NCBI GenBank assembly: GCA_016191225.1
Contig: JACPPC010000022.1
Span: 186,001 to 250,000 of the forward strand
From: Gemmatimonadota bacterium
GTDB taxonomy: Bacteria > Gemmatimonadota > Gemmatimonadetes > Gemmatimonadales > Gemmatimonadaceae
DNA length: 64,000 nucleotides
Direction of reading: 5' to 3'
Made by a program: the position numbers and the translations under genes. Below are positions 36,672 through 44,854 of this stretch, piece by piece; position 1 is the stretch's first letter, and the number at the start of each line of letters is the position of its first letter. Under the pieces are notes generated by a model, which searched no databases, was not told the DNA's origin, and saw nothing but the letters and a program-made list of their open reading frames with translations.

Positions 36672-36979
36672 GCGTGAACGGTAGTCGTGCCGCGCCGCGC
36701 CGGCGAGGGTCGTTGGCGACCAAGGGCCACGCGGCCCCGCGCCGACGGCCCGGCCGTTGTCCAGGCCCACCCGGCCGGAATCCCGGAACCCCCACTTCCA
36801 GCCGGGGTACCCCAGTTCGTATACTGGAAACGTCAGGGCGGTGCCTGCAGGACCGCTCACCAGATTCTCGTTCATTCGTGCCGGTGCGCCCTGCGCCGGC
36901 CGTTGCCGCCGCGAGAACGGCGTGGCGGTACAAGCCCCCCGGGATTTCCCGGGGGGCTCTTTCTTTGGTCCGCGCGGTC
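36672..36979. other. Non-coding gap between rhomboid gene and queF
   Basis: No convincing gene lies in these 308 bases. They hold a strong hairpin (36933-36958) and nested inverted repeats upstream of queF: TTCCAG (36796-36801) with CTGGAA (36824-36829), enclosing GGGGTACCCC and a CCAGT/ACTGG pair at 36812-36827. The minus-strand TATACG near 36820 could be the queF -10. I see no preQ1-I or preQ1-II riboswitch signature. Confidence 0.5.
36933..36966. terminator. Strong intrinsic hairpin downstream of the rhomboid gene
   Basis: AGCCCCCCGGG at 36933-36943 pairs perfectly with CCCGGGGGGCT at 36948-36958 around a 4-base loop. The better U tract (CTTTCTTT) is on the plus strand, although the gene that ends here (rhomboid) is on the minus strand. 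Confidence 0.7.
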
Positions 36980-37888
36980 CTAGGTGCCGCGCAGGCGCTT
37001 CGACATCTCTTCGAGCAGCCGCCGCTCGTCCACGCTCAGGCTCTCCAGCCCGTCGCGCGAGATCTTGTCGAGCACGTGGTCCAGCTCCGCCCGCACCGTC
37101 GGCGACACCGCGGGCCGGGGCGATGGCGGCGCCGCACTCGCGCGCTTCGCGACCACCGTTTTGCTCCGCGCAATGATCTCGTCGATCTCCTGCAGCTTCT
37201 CGCGCACCCGCGGCAGCGACCGCGGCACCGCGCGCGGCAGGTCGTCGGTCACGTCGGGAGCCGCCGCCACGCTCGCCTTGAGCCCTTCCGGCGCGAACGC
37301 GTGCGTCGCCTTGAGGTACACCCACCCCGTCACCAGTCCGCCCAAGTGGGCCAGGTACGCGGTCCCGTCTCCCCCGCCCGGCGACAGCCCCTGCACCAGG
37401 TTCGTCGCCACGAGGATCGCCACCAGCCACTTTACCTTGAGCGGCAGCACGCCGAACAGGTACACCTCAACGTCCGGCCACCGCACCGCATAGGCCAGCA
37501 TCACGCCGAACACCGCCGCGCTCGCGCCGATCAGCAGCCCCTCTCGCACGAACACCACGTGCGCCAGCCACCCACCGAGCCCGCACAGCAGGTAATAGCG
37601 CGTGAACTCTCCCGTGCTCCACACCCGCTCCACTCGCGGCCCGAACAGGAACAGCGTGTACAGGTTCAGCGCGAGGTGCCAGAAGCCCGCGTGCACGAAC
37701 ATGTAGGTCCCGATCGTCCACCACGACCGCCCCAGGTCGCGCATCTCGAAGCCAAGCGCACGCTGCACGTCAGCCGCCTGCACCACTGTCAGCTGCAGGA
37801 AGTAGATCGCGACATTGATCGCGATCAGCGCCTGCACCGCCGGGGTCATCCGGGGCGGTTCGATGTCGTCAGCGGGCGAGTAGGCCAT
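36980..37888 (-). CDS. Rhomboid-family intramembrane serine protease
   Basis: The 302-aa protein has six transmembrane helices in the first ~200 residues. Catalytic Ser is in 'GLLIGASAAVFGVMLAY' (GASA) and the catalytic His in 'TAYLAHLGGLVTGWVYL'; the loop 'FVHAGFWHLALNLYTLFLFG' carries the conserved HxxxN. The C-terminal ~90 residues are soluble and charged, ending 'LSVDERRLLEEMSKRLRGT', a tail common in Gram-negative rhomboids. A promoter, TTGCGC-16-TACAAT, lies about 90 bases upstream within the end of the previous gene. Confidence 0.92.
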   Translation of the reverse strand: MAYSPADDIEPPRMTPAVQALIAINVAIYFLQLTVVQAADVQRALGFEMRDLGRSWWTIGTYMFVHAGFWHLALNLYTLFLFGPRVERVWSTGEFTRYYLLCGLGGWLAHVVFVREGLLIGASAAVFGVMLAYAVRWPDVEVYLFGVLPLKVKWLVAILVATNLVQGLSPGGGDGTAYLAHLGGLVTGWVYLKATHAFAPEGLKASVAAAPDVTDDLPRAVPRSLPRVREKLQEIDEIIARSKTVVAKRASAAPPSPRPAVSPTVRAELDHVLDKISRDGLESLSVDERRLLEEMSKRLRGT

Positions 37889-37976
37889 GCGGGGAGTCTC
37901 GGCGCGTTTCCGGCGTCGGCGATGCCGACCCCGCGCCACTCCCTCGCGGGTGGCGCCCGGGCCGGCCGCTCTTCGT

Positions 37977-38004
37977 ATTGTACCCCGGAGGGGCGCTAGC
38001 GCAA
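37977..38004 (-). promoter_or_regulatory. Promoter of the rhomboid gene
   Basis: On the minus strand TTGCGC (37999-38004) and TACAAT (37977-37982) are separated by 16 bases. The predicted start of transcription is near 37970, giving an ~80-base leader. The -35 element overlaps the stop region of the QueE-like gene. Confidence 0.6.
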
Positions 38005-38655
38005 TCCGGCCGGGGGCGGGACGCGCAGCACCAGCCGCACGTCGGGGTGCTGGGCGCTCGCCGTTTCCAGCAGGCTGGCCCACCGGCGCTCCAGCGTCGC
38101 CCCCCGGTCTACCGCCGCAGGGCTGGGGTGCACAACGATTTGCGTCTTCTTGCTCACCGCGCTGGCCTGCTCCACCACCCGCAGCATCAACGGGTCCGGT
38201 GTGTCATCCCGCGTCGCCAGGACCAGGGCGTGCCGCACCCCACTCTTGGCCGCCACGCCAAGCGTTTCGAGCGCTTGCTCCGTGGCCGGGTTCGACGTGA
38301 AGTTCACCGTCACCTGCACCAGCGTCACCAGCGACAGGAGTGGCGGCAGCGCGTCGGGCCGCTGCCCATCCGTGTCCAGCATCACGGGGAGCGTCGGCTT
38401 CAGGGCCGTCAGCGTCTCCACCAGAAACGGCGCATTCCCCAGCGTGTCCCGCCCCGCCGCGCAGATCGAGTGGAACGACGCCCGCGACGAGATCTTCGCC
38501 AGTTCGCGGACCAGCGCACCGCTCGTGTACATCGTCGCCGTTTCGGCCTCCCCGGCAAAGCGGATGAACAGCTGTCGCCGTCCCGTCCAGACTCCCGCCG
38601 ACTGGATCCCGCTCGGCACACCGGCTAGGGCCGCTGTTTGCATCGCACCGCTCAT
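37996..38655 (-). CDS. QueE-like protein lacking the radical-SAM cysteine motif
   Basis: The 219-aa protein aligns along its length with 7-carboxy-7-deazaguanine synthase. 'GIQSAGVWTGRRQLFIRFAG' matches the N-terminal QueE signature (SIQGEG..G....FIR.AG), 'LPVMLDTDGQRPDALPPLLS' matches the V.ETNG region, and the C-terminus 'VRLVLRVPPPAGLR' matches the family end. The CX3CX2C cluster motif that should follow 'RFAG' is absent; Cys65 is the only cysteine. It therefore cannot bind the 4Fe-4S/SAM cofactor. Its ATG overlaps the ddl stop. Function unknown: regulatory, scaffold or new chemistry. Confidence 0.72.
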   Translation of the reverse strand: MSGAMQTAALAGVPSGIQSAGVWTGRRQLFIRFAGEAETATMYTSGALVRELAKISSRASFHSICAAGRDTLGNAPFLVETLTALKPTLPVMLDTDGQRPDALPPLLSLVTLVQVTVNFTSNPATEQALETLGVAAKSGVRHALVLATRDDTPDPLMLRVVEQASAVSKKTQIVVHPSPAAVDRGATLERRWASLLETASAQHPDVRLVLRVPPPAGLR

Positions 38656-39692
38656 GCTGCCGCTCCCGCGTTGCTGCGTACCGCCGAACGCGCGATGCGG
38701 TCGCAGAGCTCGTCAAAGCCGATCCCCGCCGCCAGGGCCGCCTGCGGCACCAGCGAGAGGGCAGTCATTCCGGGCAGGGTATTCGCTTCCAGACAGTAGA
38801 ACACGCCGTCGTCTCCGAGCCGAAAATCGATTCGCGCGTATCCGCGCAGCTTGAGCGCCGCGAATGCGGCCAGCGCCAGCCGGCGGATTTCCGCCCCTTG
38901 GCGCTCCTCCAACTTGGCGGGAAATTCCTCCCGCGCCATCCCCGCCGTGTATTTGCACTCGTAATCGTAGATCTCGTGCACCGGGATGATCTCGCCGGGC
39001 GGAAGCGCGTCACTGCCCAGTACGGTGACAGTGAACTCCCGCCCCGGCACGAAGCGCTCGATCATCACCTCGTCGTCGTACCGCCCCGCTTCCGCGATCG
39101 CCGGCGCCAGCTGCCCCCCGTCCCGCACCACGGTCAGCCCCACCGTCGAGCCCTGCTTGCTCGGCTTGACCACCACCGGCAGCCCCAGCGTCGAGAGGAC
39201 CCGCGATTCTGTCGCTGGTGCCATCAGCCAGTCGGCCGTTGGCACCCCTGCAGCACGGAACAGGATCTTCGAGATGTCCTTGTCCATCGCCACGGCGCTC
39301 GCCAGGTGCCCGCTCCCGGTGTACGGCACCCCCACCAGGTCGAGCAGCGCCTGTACCGTGCCGTCTTCTCCCGCCCCGCCGTGCAGCGCCAGGAAGGCGA
39401 GGTCGGCCGCGCGCACCGCCGGTCCCGTCACATGCTCGGGGCCGAAGCCGCCCCCCGCGGCCGCCAGCGCCGCCAGCGCCTCGAGGCTGGGCGGCGCCGT
39501 GGCGATCGCCTGATGCAGGATTGCCGCCTCGGCGGCCACCGTCATCGGCCCCGTGGCCGGGTCCACGCACGTCACCATGTGCCCGCGCTCGCGCAGCGCG
39601 GCCGCGATCCGCACCCCGGACATCAGCGACACGTCGCGCTCCGCCGACGTGCCGCCCAGCAGCACTGCGATTCGCAGGGCGTCCGCCGGCAT
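38652..39692 (-). CDS. ddl: D-alanine--D-alanine ligase
   Basis: The 346-aa ATP-grasp enzyme joins two D-alanines for peptidoglycan. Motifs: 'IAVLLGGTSAERDVSLMSG' at the N-terminus, 'FLALHGGAGEDGTVQALLDL' (HG.xGEDG), 'PVVVKPSKQGSTVGL', and the C-terminal 'YARIDFRLGDDGVFYCLEAN' with metal-binding acidic residues and 'NTLPGMTALSL'. The start shares one base with the upstream CBS-family stop (TGATG), and its stop overlaps the QueE-like ATG. Confidence 0.95.
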   Translation of the reverse strand: MPADALRIAVLLGGTSAERDVSLMSGVRIAAALRERGHMVTCVDPATGPMTVAAEAAILHQAIATAPPSLEALAALAAAGGGFGPEHVTGPAVRAADLAFLALHGGAGEDGTVQALLDLVGVPYTGSGHLASAVAMDKDISKILFRAAGVPTADWLMAPATESRVLSTLGLPVVVKPSKQGSTVGLTVVRDGGQLAPAIAEAGRYDDEVMIERFVPGREFTVTVLGSDALPPGEIIPVHEIYDYECKYTAGMAREEFPAKLEERQGAEIRRLALAAFAALKLRGYARIDFRLGDDGVFYCLEANTLPGMTALSLVPQAALAAGIGFDELCDRIARSAVRSNAGAAA

Positions 39693-41089
39693 CAGCGCGC
39701 CATCAGGAATTGGAGCAGGTCCGAGCGCGTGACGATCCCCGCCAGGTGGCCGTTCTCGCGCACCAGCACCGCCGGGTTCTGCTTGCTGAGCACCTTCGCC
39801 ACCTGCTCCACCGGCTCCCGCAGGTCCACCATCGGCAGCGGCGGGTCCATCACATCGGCCACCGTCCAGTCGAGCAGGCGCGTGTTCTCGAGTCCCTTCG
39901 CCGTCAGCGACGTCTCGTCCACCGCGCCCACGCACCGGTTGCCGTCCATCACCGGCAGCTGCGACACGTCGTGCGTCGCCATCAGCTTGAGCGCCTGCCG
40001 CACGGTCGCCGTGGGCGGCACGCTCACCAGCGACGGCACGTCGCCGCGCTTGGCGCCCAGGACCTGGTCCAGCGTCGCCCGGTCCGGATCGAGCAGCTGG
40101 TTCTCGCGCATCCACTCGTCGTTGAAGACTTTCGACAGGTAGCGCTCCCCCGTGTCGCAGAGAAAGGTCACCACGAAGGCGTTCGGGTCGTCGAGCTCGC
40201 GCGCCACCTGCAGCGCCGCGTGCGCGATCAGCCCCGCCGAGCCGCCCACGAACAGCCCCTCCTCGCGCGTCAGCCGCCGCGCCATCGCGAACGCATCCTT
40301 GTCCGTCACCGGCCGGTAGTCGTCCAGCACCGACATGTCGAGCGTGCCGGGCACCTTGTCCTGCCCGATTCCCTCCACCTTGTACGGCGCCCCGGGGCCG
40401 TGCTCCCTGCCCTTGGTGCGCCACATGTCGGCCAGGATCGACCCGGTCGGGTCCGCGCCGACGACCCGGATCTTCGGGTTCTGCTCCTTGAGGAACTTCC
40501 CGGTCCCGCTCACCGTCCCGCCGGTCCCCGCGCTCGCCACGAAGTGGGTGAGCTTCCCCCCGCTCTGCTCCCACAGCTCCGGCCCCGTCGTCCGGTAGTG
40601 TGCCAGCGGGTTGGCCTCGTTGTAGAACTGGTTCGCGAGAATCGCGTTCGGCGTCTCCGTCGCAATCCGCTTCGCCATCACGACGTAGTTGTCCGGGTGG
40701 TCCGGGGCGACCGCCGTCGGCGTGATGATCACTTCGGCGCCGAAGGCCTTCAGCAGGCGCACCTTCTCCTGCGACATCTTGTCCGGCATCGTGAAGATGC
40801 ACCGGTAGCCGCGCAGGGCGGCTGCCAGCGCCAGCCCCACGCCCGTGTTCCCGCTCGTCCCCTCCACGATCGTGCCGCCCGGCTTGAGTGACCCGTCCCG
40901 CTCGGCGGCCTCGATGATCGGCAGGCCGATCCGGTCCTTCACCGAGCCGCCGGGGTTGAAGAAGTCCGCCTTGCCGTACACCGGCGTGCGGATCCCCGCG
41001 GTCACGCGGGTCAGCCTGATGAGGGGCGTCCACCCGATCGTGTCGAGGACGCTGTCGTACGGCAGGGTGTGGCGCTTCGGGGCAGGCAT
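39692..41089 (-). CDS. cbs: Cystathionine beta-synthase-type PLP enzyme with CBS pair
   Basis: The 465-aa protein has a fold-type II PLP domain with the Schiff-base Lys in 'FNPGGSVKDRIGLPII' and the phosphate/substrate loops 'EGTSGNTGVGLALAAAL' and 'SAGTGGTVSGTGKFLKEQNP'. Two CBS domains occupy the last ~120 residues ('TVRQALKLMATHDVSQLPV', 'AVLVRENGHLAGIVTRSD'). It makes cystathionine or cysteine from serine/O-acylserine; no N-terminal heme domain is present. The CBS pair may bind adenosyl ligands. It begins an operon with ddl and the QueE-like gene. Confidence 0.92.
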   Translation of the reverse strand: MPAPKRHTLPYDSVLDTIGWTPLIRLTRVTAGIRTPVYGKADFFNPGGSVKDRIGLPIIEAAERDGSLKPGGTIVEGTSGNTGVGLALAAALRGYRCIFTMPDKMSQEKVRLLKAFGAEVIITPTAVAPDHPDNYVVMAKRIATETPNAILANQFYNEANPLAHYRTTGPELWEQSGGKLTHFVASAGTGGTVSGTGKFLKEQNPKIRVVGADPTGSILADMWRTKGREHGPGAPYKVEGIGQDKVPGTLDMSVLDDYRPVTDKDAFAMARRLTREEGLFVGGSAGLIAHAALQVARELDDPNAFVVTFLCDTGERYLSKVFNDEWMRENQLLDPDRATLDQVLGAKRGDVPSLVSVPPTATVRQALKLMATHDVSQLPVMDGNRCVGAVDETSLTAKGLENTRLLDWTVADVMDPPLPMVDLREPVEQVAKVLSKQNPAVLVRENGHLAGIVTRSDLLQFLMAR

Positions 41090-41132
41090 GGGGAGCCCGG
41101 GCGGGGCGGCGTGAAGGGACGACGCCGGAAAA

Positions 41133-43814
41133 CTACTGGCTGCCGCCGTCGCGCGCCGAGCGCGCGAGGGTGTCGAGGAGACGGAGAGCGTCGATCGGCG
41201 TCAGCGCGTTCGCGTCCACCGTCCTGAGCTGCTCAACCAGCGGGTTGGGCGCCGACGGGGGACCGAACAGCGGCAGCTGCGGCGTCGCCGCCGCCGGCCG
41301 CCCCCCTTTCAAGGCGCTTGCCAGCTGCTCCCCCTCGAGCAGCGCCAGCACCGTCTTGGCCCGTGCGATCACCGCCGGCGGGAGCCCCGCCAGCCGCCCG
41401 ACCTCGATCCCGTAGCTCCGGTCGGCGCCCCCCGGCTGCAGCCGGTGCAGGAACAGCACCTGGTCGCCGACCTCACGCACCGCCACGTTATAGTTGCGTA
41501 CTGCATCCAATTCGTCGGCGAGCTGCACCAGCTCGTGGTAGTGCGTCGCGAACACCACCTTGCACCGCGTCACGTCGTGCAGGTGCTCGCTCACGCTCCA
41601 GGCAATGCTCACCCCGTCGTACGTGCTCGTCCCGCGGCCGATCTCGTCCAGCAGCACCAGGCTGCGCGTGGTCGCCCCGTGCAGGATCGCGCTCGTCTCC
41701 GACATCTCCATCATGAACGTGCTCTGCCCCCGCGCCAGGTGGTCGCTGGCTCCCACCCGTGTGAACAGCCGGTCCGCGATCCCCACCGTCGCCGAACGCG
41801 CCGGCACCCAGCTGCCCACCTGCGCCAGCAGCACGATCAGTCCAATTTGTCGCAGGATGGTACTTTTCCCCGCCATGTTCGGGCCTGTCAGGATGATCAC
41901 CCGCGCGGCGGCATCCAGCGCCAGGTCGTTCGGGATGAACTGCTCCCGTGGCATCATCCGCTCCACCACCGGGTGCCGGCCCGCCACAATCGAGAGCCCC
42001 ATCTCCTCCGTCACCACCGGGCGGCAGTACGCCTCCTGCACCGCCACCTCGGCCAGGCCCCCCAGCACGTCCAGCGTCGCCACCGCCCCCGACACCCGCT
42101 GCAGCCGCCACACCGCCGCCCCCGCCCGTGCCCGCAGCCCCTCGAACAGCGCCCGCTCCCGCGCCTCGATCCGCTCCGTCGCCGACAGCACCCGCTCCTC
42201 GTAGTCCTTGAGCGCCGGCGTGACGTACCGCTCCGCCCCGGTCAGTGTCTGGCGGCGCTGGTAGTCGTCCGGCACCAGGTGCCGGTTCGCGTTCGTCACC
42301 TCGAGGTAGTACCCGAACACCCGGTTATAGCCGACCTTGAGCGACTGGATCCCCGTCCGCGCCCGCTCTTCGTGCTGGATGTGCGCGATCGCGTCCTTCC
42401 CCCCGGCCCGCAGCGCCCGCAGCTCGTCCAGCTCGGCGTCCACGCCGGCGGCGATCACCTCGCCCTCGTCCCCGATCGCCACGGGAGGGCGGTCTACCAG
42501 GGTTCTGGTAATGTCGGCGCACAGGTCGGCGCCGTCGTCCCAGCGGGCGGCGATTTCCCCGAGGACTCCCGCGCCGCCGAGCCGCCCGAGCGCGGCCCGC
42601 ACCGCCGGCAGCCGCCCCAGCGAGTCCCCCAGCGCCCGCAGCTCCCGCGGGTTCGCGCGGCCCGCCGCCACCTTCCCCGACAGCCGCTCCACGTCGCGCA
42701 CTCCGTCCAGCGCCTCCCGCATCGCGTCGCGCGCCAGTGCGCCGTCCACCAGCGCCCCCACCGCGTCCTGCCGCGCCACGATCGGCGCCAGCTCCACCAG
42801 CGGCGCCAGCAGCCACTGCCTGAGTAGGCGCGCCCCCATTGGCGTCCGCGTGCGGTCCACCACCGCCAGCAGCGTCGCCGCATTGTCCCCGCCCCGCAGC
42901 GACTCCACCAGCTCCAGGTTGCGGCGCGTCATCTCGTCCAGCGGCATCGTCGCGCCCCGGCGCTCCACCACCGGCCGCGCCAGGTGCGGCACACCGCCCG
43001 GCTGCAGCGCCAGCAAGTAGCGCACCAGCGCCCCCGCCGCCCCTACGGCCGGGTCGTCGCCGCGCTCGAGCCCGAATCCCTCCAGCGATTTCACCTGGTA
43101 GTGCCGCGTCAGCTCGTCCTGTGCCATCGCCGCGTCGAACTCCCACGCGTCGCGCTCCGTCACCAGCGCCTGCGCCCCCAGCGACGGCAGCGGCGTTGGC
43201 GGCCACGGCATGCCCCGCGCCACGAGCACTTCGCGCGGGTCGAGTCGCCCGATCGCCGCGTCCAGCTCCGCCGCGCTCGCCAGCGCGAGCCGCAGCTCCC
43301 CCGTGCTCAGGTCCGCCGCCGCCAGCCCGAACACCGGCTCGCTTCCCGTCACACCGGGCCCGCGGCGGGGGCCCCCGCCGCTCCCGCCCTCCTTCACCGG
43401 CTCGGCCGCGCGCACCGCGCAAATCCAGTTGTGCCGCGCACCGTCCAGCAGGTCGTCGCTGAACGCCGCCCCCGGCGTGATCGTCTCGATCACCGCCCGC
43501 TTCACGATTCCCTTGGCCGCCCGCGGGTCCTCCACCTGCTCGCAAATCGCCACCCGGTATCCGTGCTGCACCAACCGGCGCAGGTACTCGGATACCGCCT
43601 TCACGGGCACACCCGCCAGCGGCACTTCGCTCGCACCGCCATTGTTGCGCGACGTCAGCGTCAGCCCCAGCACGCGTGACGCCGTCCTGGCATCGTCGTA
43701 GAACATCTCGTAGAAGTCGCCCATCCGGAACAGCAGGATCGCGTCCTCGTGCCGGGCCTTGATCTCCCGGTACTGCTGCATGAGCGGCGTGCTCACCTCG
43801 GCGTGCGCGCTCAC
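41133..43814 (-). CDS. mutS: DNA mismatch repair protein MutS
   Basis: The 893-aa product recognises mismatches. The N-terminal mismatch-binding motif is 'AILLFRMGDFYEMFYDDA' (the FYE of the Phe-x-Glu wedge). The C-terminal ATPase has Walker A 'TGPNMAGKST', the 'STFMMEMSETSAIL' loop, Walker B 'LVLLDEIGRGTSTYDG' and signature 'FATHYHEL'. The GTG start overlaps the SPOR gene stop (GTGA). MutS here is transcribed with holA and the SPOR protein upstream. Confidence 0.97.
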   Translation of the reverse strand: MSAHAEVSTPLMQQYREIKARHEDAILLFRMGDFYEMFYDDARTASRVLGLTLTSRNNGGASEVPLAGVPVKAVSEYLRRLVQHGYRVAICEQVEDPRAAKGIVKRAVIETITPGAAFSDDLLDGARHNWICAVRAAEPVKEGGSGGGPRRGPGVTGSEPVFGLAAADLSTGELRLALASAAELDAAIGRLDPREVLVARGMPWPPTPLPSLGAQALVTERDAWEFDAAMAQDELTRHYQVKSLEGFGLERGDDPAVGAAGALVRYLLALQPGGVPHLARPVVERRGATMPLDEMTRRNLELVESLRGGDNAATLLAVVDRTRTPMGARLLRQWLLAPLVELAPIVARQDAVGALVDGALARDAMREALDGVRDVERLSGKVAAGRANPRELRALGDSLGRLPAVRAALGRLGGAGVLGEIAARWDDGADLCADITRTLVDRPPVAIGDEGEVIAAGVDAELDELRALRAGGKDAIAHIQHEERARTGIQSLKVGYNRVFGYYLEVTNANRHLVPDDYQRRQTLTGAERYVTPALKDYEERVLSATERIEARERALFEGLRARAGAAVWRLQRVSGAVATLDVLGGLAEVAVQEAYCRPVVTEEMGLSIVAGRHPVVERMMPREQFIPNDLALDAAARVIILTGPNMAGKSTILRQIGLIVLLAQVGSWVPARSATVGIADRLFTRVGASDHLARGQSTFMMEMSETSAILHGATTRSLVLLDEIGRGTSTYDGVSIAWSVSEHLHDVTRCKVVFATHYHELVQLADELDAVRNYNVAVREVGDQVLFLHRLQPGGADRSYGIEVGRLAGLPPAVIARAKTVLALLEGEQLASALKGGRPAAATPQLPLFGPPSAPNPLVEQLRTVDANALTPIDALRLLDTLARSARDGGSQ

Positions 43815-44854
43815 GGCGTCGCACCGGAGCGCACCACGGTGCCCGCGAGCTTCTTCTTCTTCATCCGCGCCAGGGCCGCGGCCGCGTCTCCGCGCGCGGC
43901 GTAGCGCCCGATCCGCACACGGAACGGCGGCTCGTCGCCGTCCACCCGCGCCTCGTACCCCCGTTGCACCAGGGCGCGCGCCGACTTCGCCGCCTCGACG
44001 CGCGTCCTGAAGGCCGCCACCTGCACCGACCACGGCGCTTCCGGAGCCCGTGCCGCCGCCAGCCGTGGCCCGCTGCTCGGGGTCGGGCTGGACGTGGCCG
44101 GTGCCACGCCGCCCGGGGGCGCACTCCCAGCGGCCGGCAAGCCGCTCGTGCTCCCACCAGCCGCTCCCGCCGGCGCGGTGGCGTCCGCCGTGCAGCGCTG
44201 CGCATAGTAGTCCACCTGGTTGCGCAGCTCGATCGCTCCGGGGAGCGCCCGTGCCTTCGCCTCGCGCAGCGCGTCGCATGCCGGACCAACGTCGTTCTGC
44301 TCCAGGAGCACGCGCGCCTTCCAGAACAGCCCCGGTGCCGCCAGCGGCGTCTCGGCGTGCTCCACCACCAGCCGGGCGAAGTACCGGAGCGCCACCGACC
44401 GCTCCCCCCGTGCGAATTGCAGCTGCCCGAGCCGCAGCAGCGCCTCGCCCGCCCACGGCGACAGGGCGTGCTCGGTCGTCAAGCGCTGGTAGTCCTGCTC
44501 GGCCTTCGTCGCCGACTCGCCAAGCGCCGCCCGCCAGAACAGTGCCTCCGCGTACCGCGGCGCGGCGGTCGGTGTGGCCGCGAGCACGGAGTCGAGCAGC
44601 GTACGGCCGGCCGTGCCGCTCCCCTCGTTCACCAGGCGCTGCGCCCGGCGCAGCACGCTGTCGGCGGGCGCGGGGGCCTGTGCCCGCACCGCAGGCAGCG
44701 GCGAGAGCATGGCCGGCAACGCGAGCCATGCCAGCACGGCGTGCCTCGCCGCGGGCGCGGCCGCGCGCGCCATCCACGAGGCTCGCCACCGCGTCGGCGA
44801 CGGCGTCGCGCGCCGTTCCGGGGCCGGCTCCGGCGCGGTCGCTGCGCGCGTCAC
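43811..44854 (-). CDS. Secreted TPR/SPOR-domain protein
   Basis: The ~347-aa protein has an export signal ('AVLAWLALPAMLSPLPAVRAQ'), a central TPR-like region ('EALFWRAALGESATKAEQDY', 'GEALLRLGQLQFARGERSVA') and a C-terminal SPOR domain ('WSVQVAAFRTRVEAAKSARA', 'FRVRIGRYAARGDAAAALAR') that binds denuded peptidoglycan at division septa. A Pro/Ser linker joins the two. The GTG at 44854 overlaps the holA stop; an ATG at 44773 would give a shorter signal peptide. Confidence 0.85.
   Translation of the reverse strand: MTRAATAPEPAPERRATPSPTRWRASWMARAAAPAARHAVLAWLALPAMLSPLPAVRAQAPAPADSVLRRAQRLVNEGSGTAGRTLLDSVLAATPTAAPRYAEALFWRAALGESATKAEQDYQRLTTEHALSPWAGEALLRLGQLQFARGERSVALRYFARLVVEHAETPLAAPGLFWKARVLLEQNDVGPACDALREAKARALPGAIELRNQVDYYAQRCTADATAPAGAAGGSTSGLPAAGSAPPGGVAPATSSPTPSSGPRLAAARAPEAPWSVQVAAFRTRVEAAKSARALVQRGYEARVDGDEPPFRVRIGRYAARGDAAAALARMKKKKLAGTVVRSGATP

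Noticed and set aside
36672-36890. N-terminal extension of queF starting 'MNENLVSGPAG'
   Set aside because: The frame is open, but QueF family proteins start near 'MPQPELLETF' and the extension has no family similarity; it overlaps inverted repeats that look regulatory.
36672-36932. preQ1 riboswitch upstream of queF
   Set aside because: No A-rich pseudoknot tail or other preQ1-I/II signature is visible in this GC-rich leader; only inverted repeats are present.
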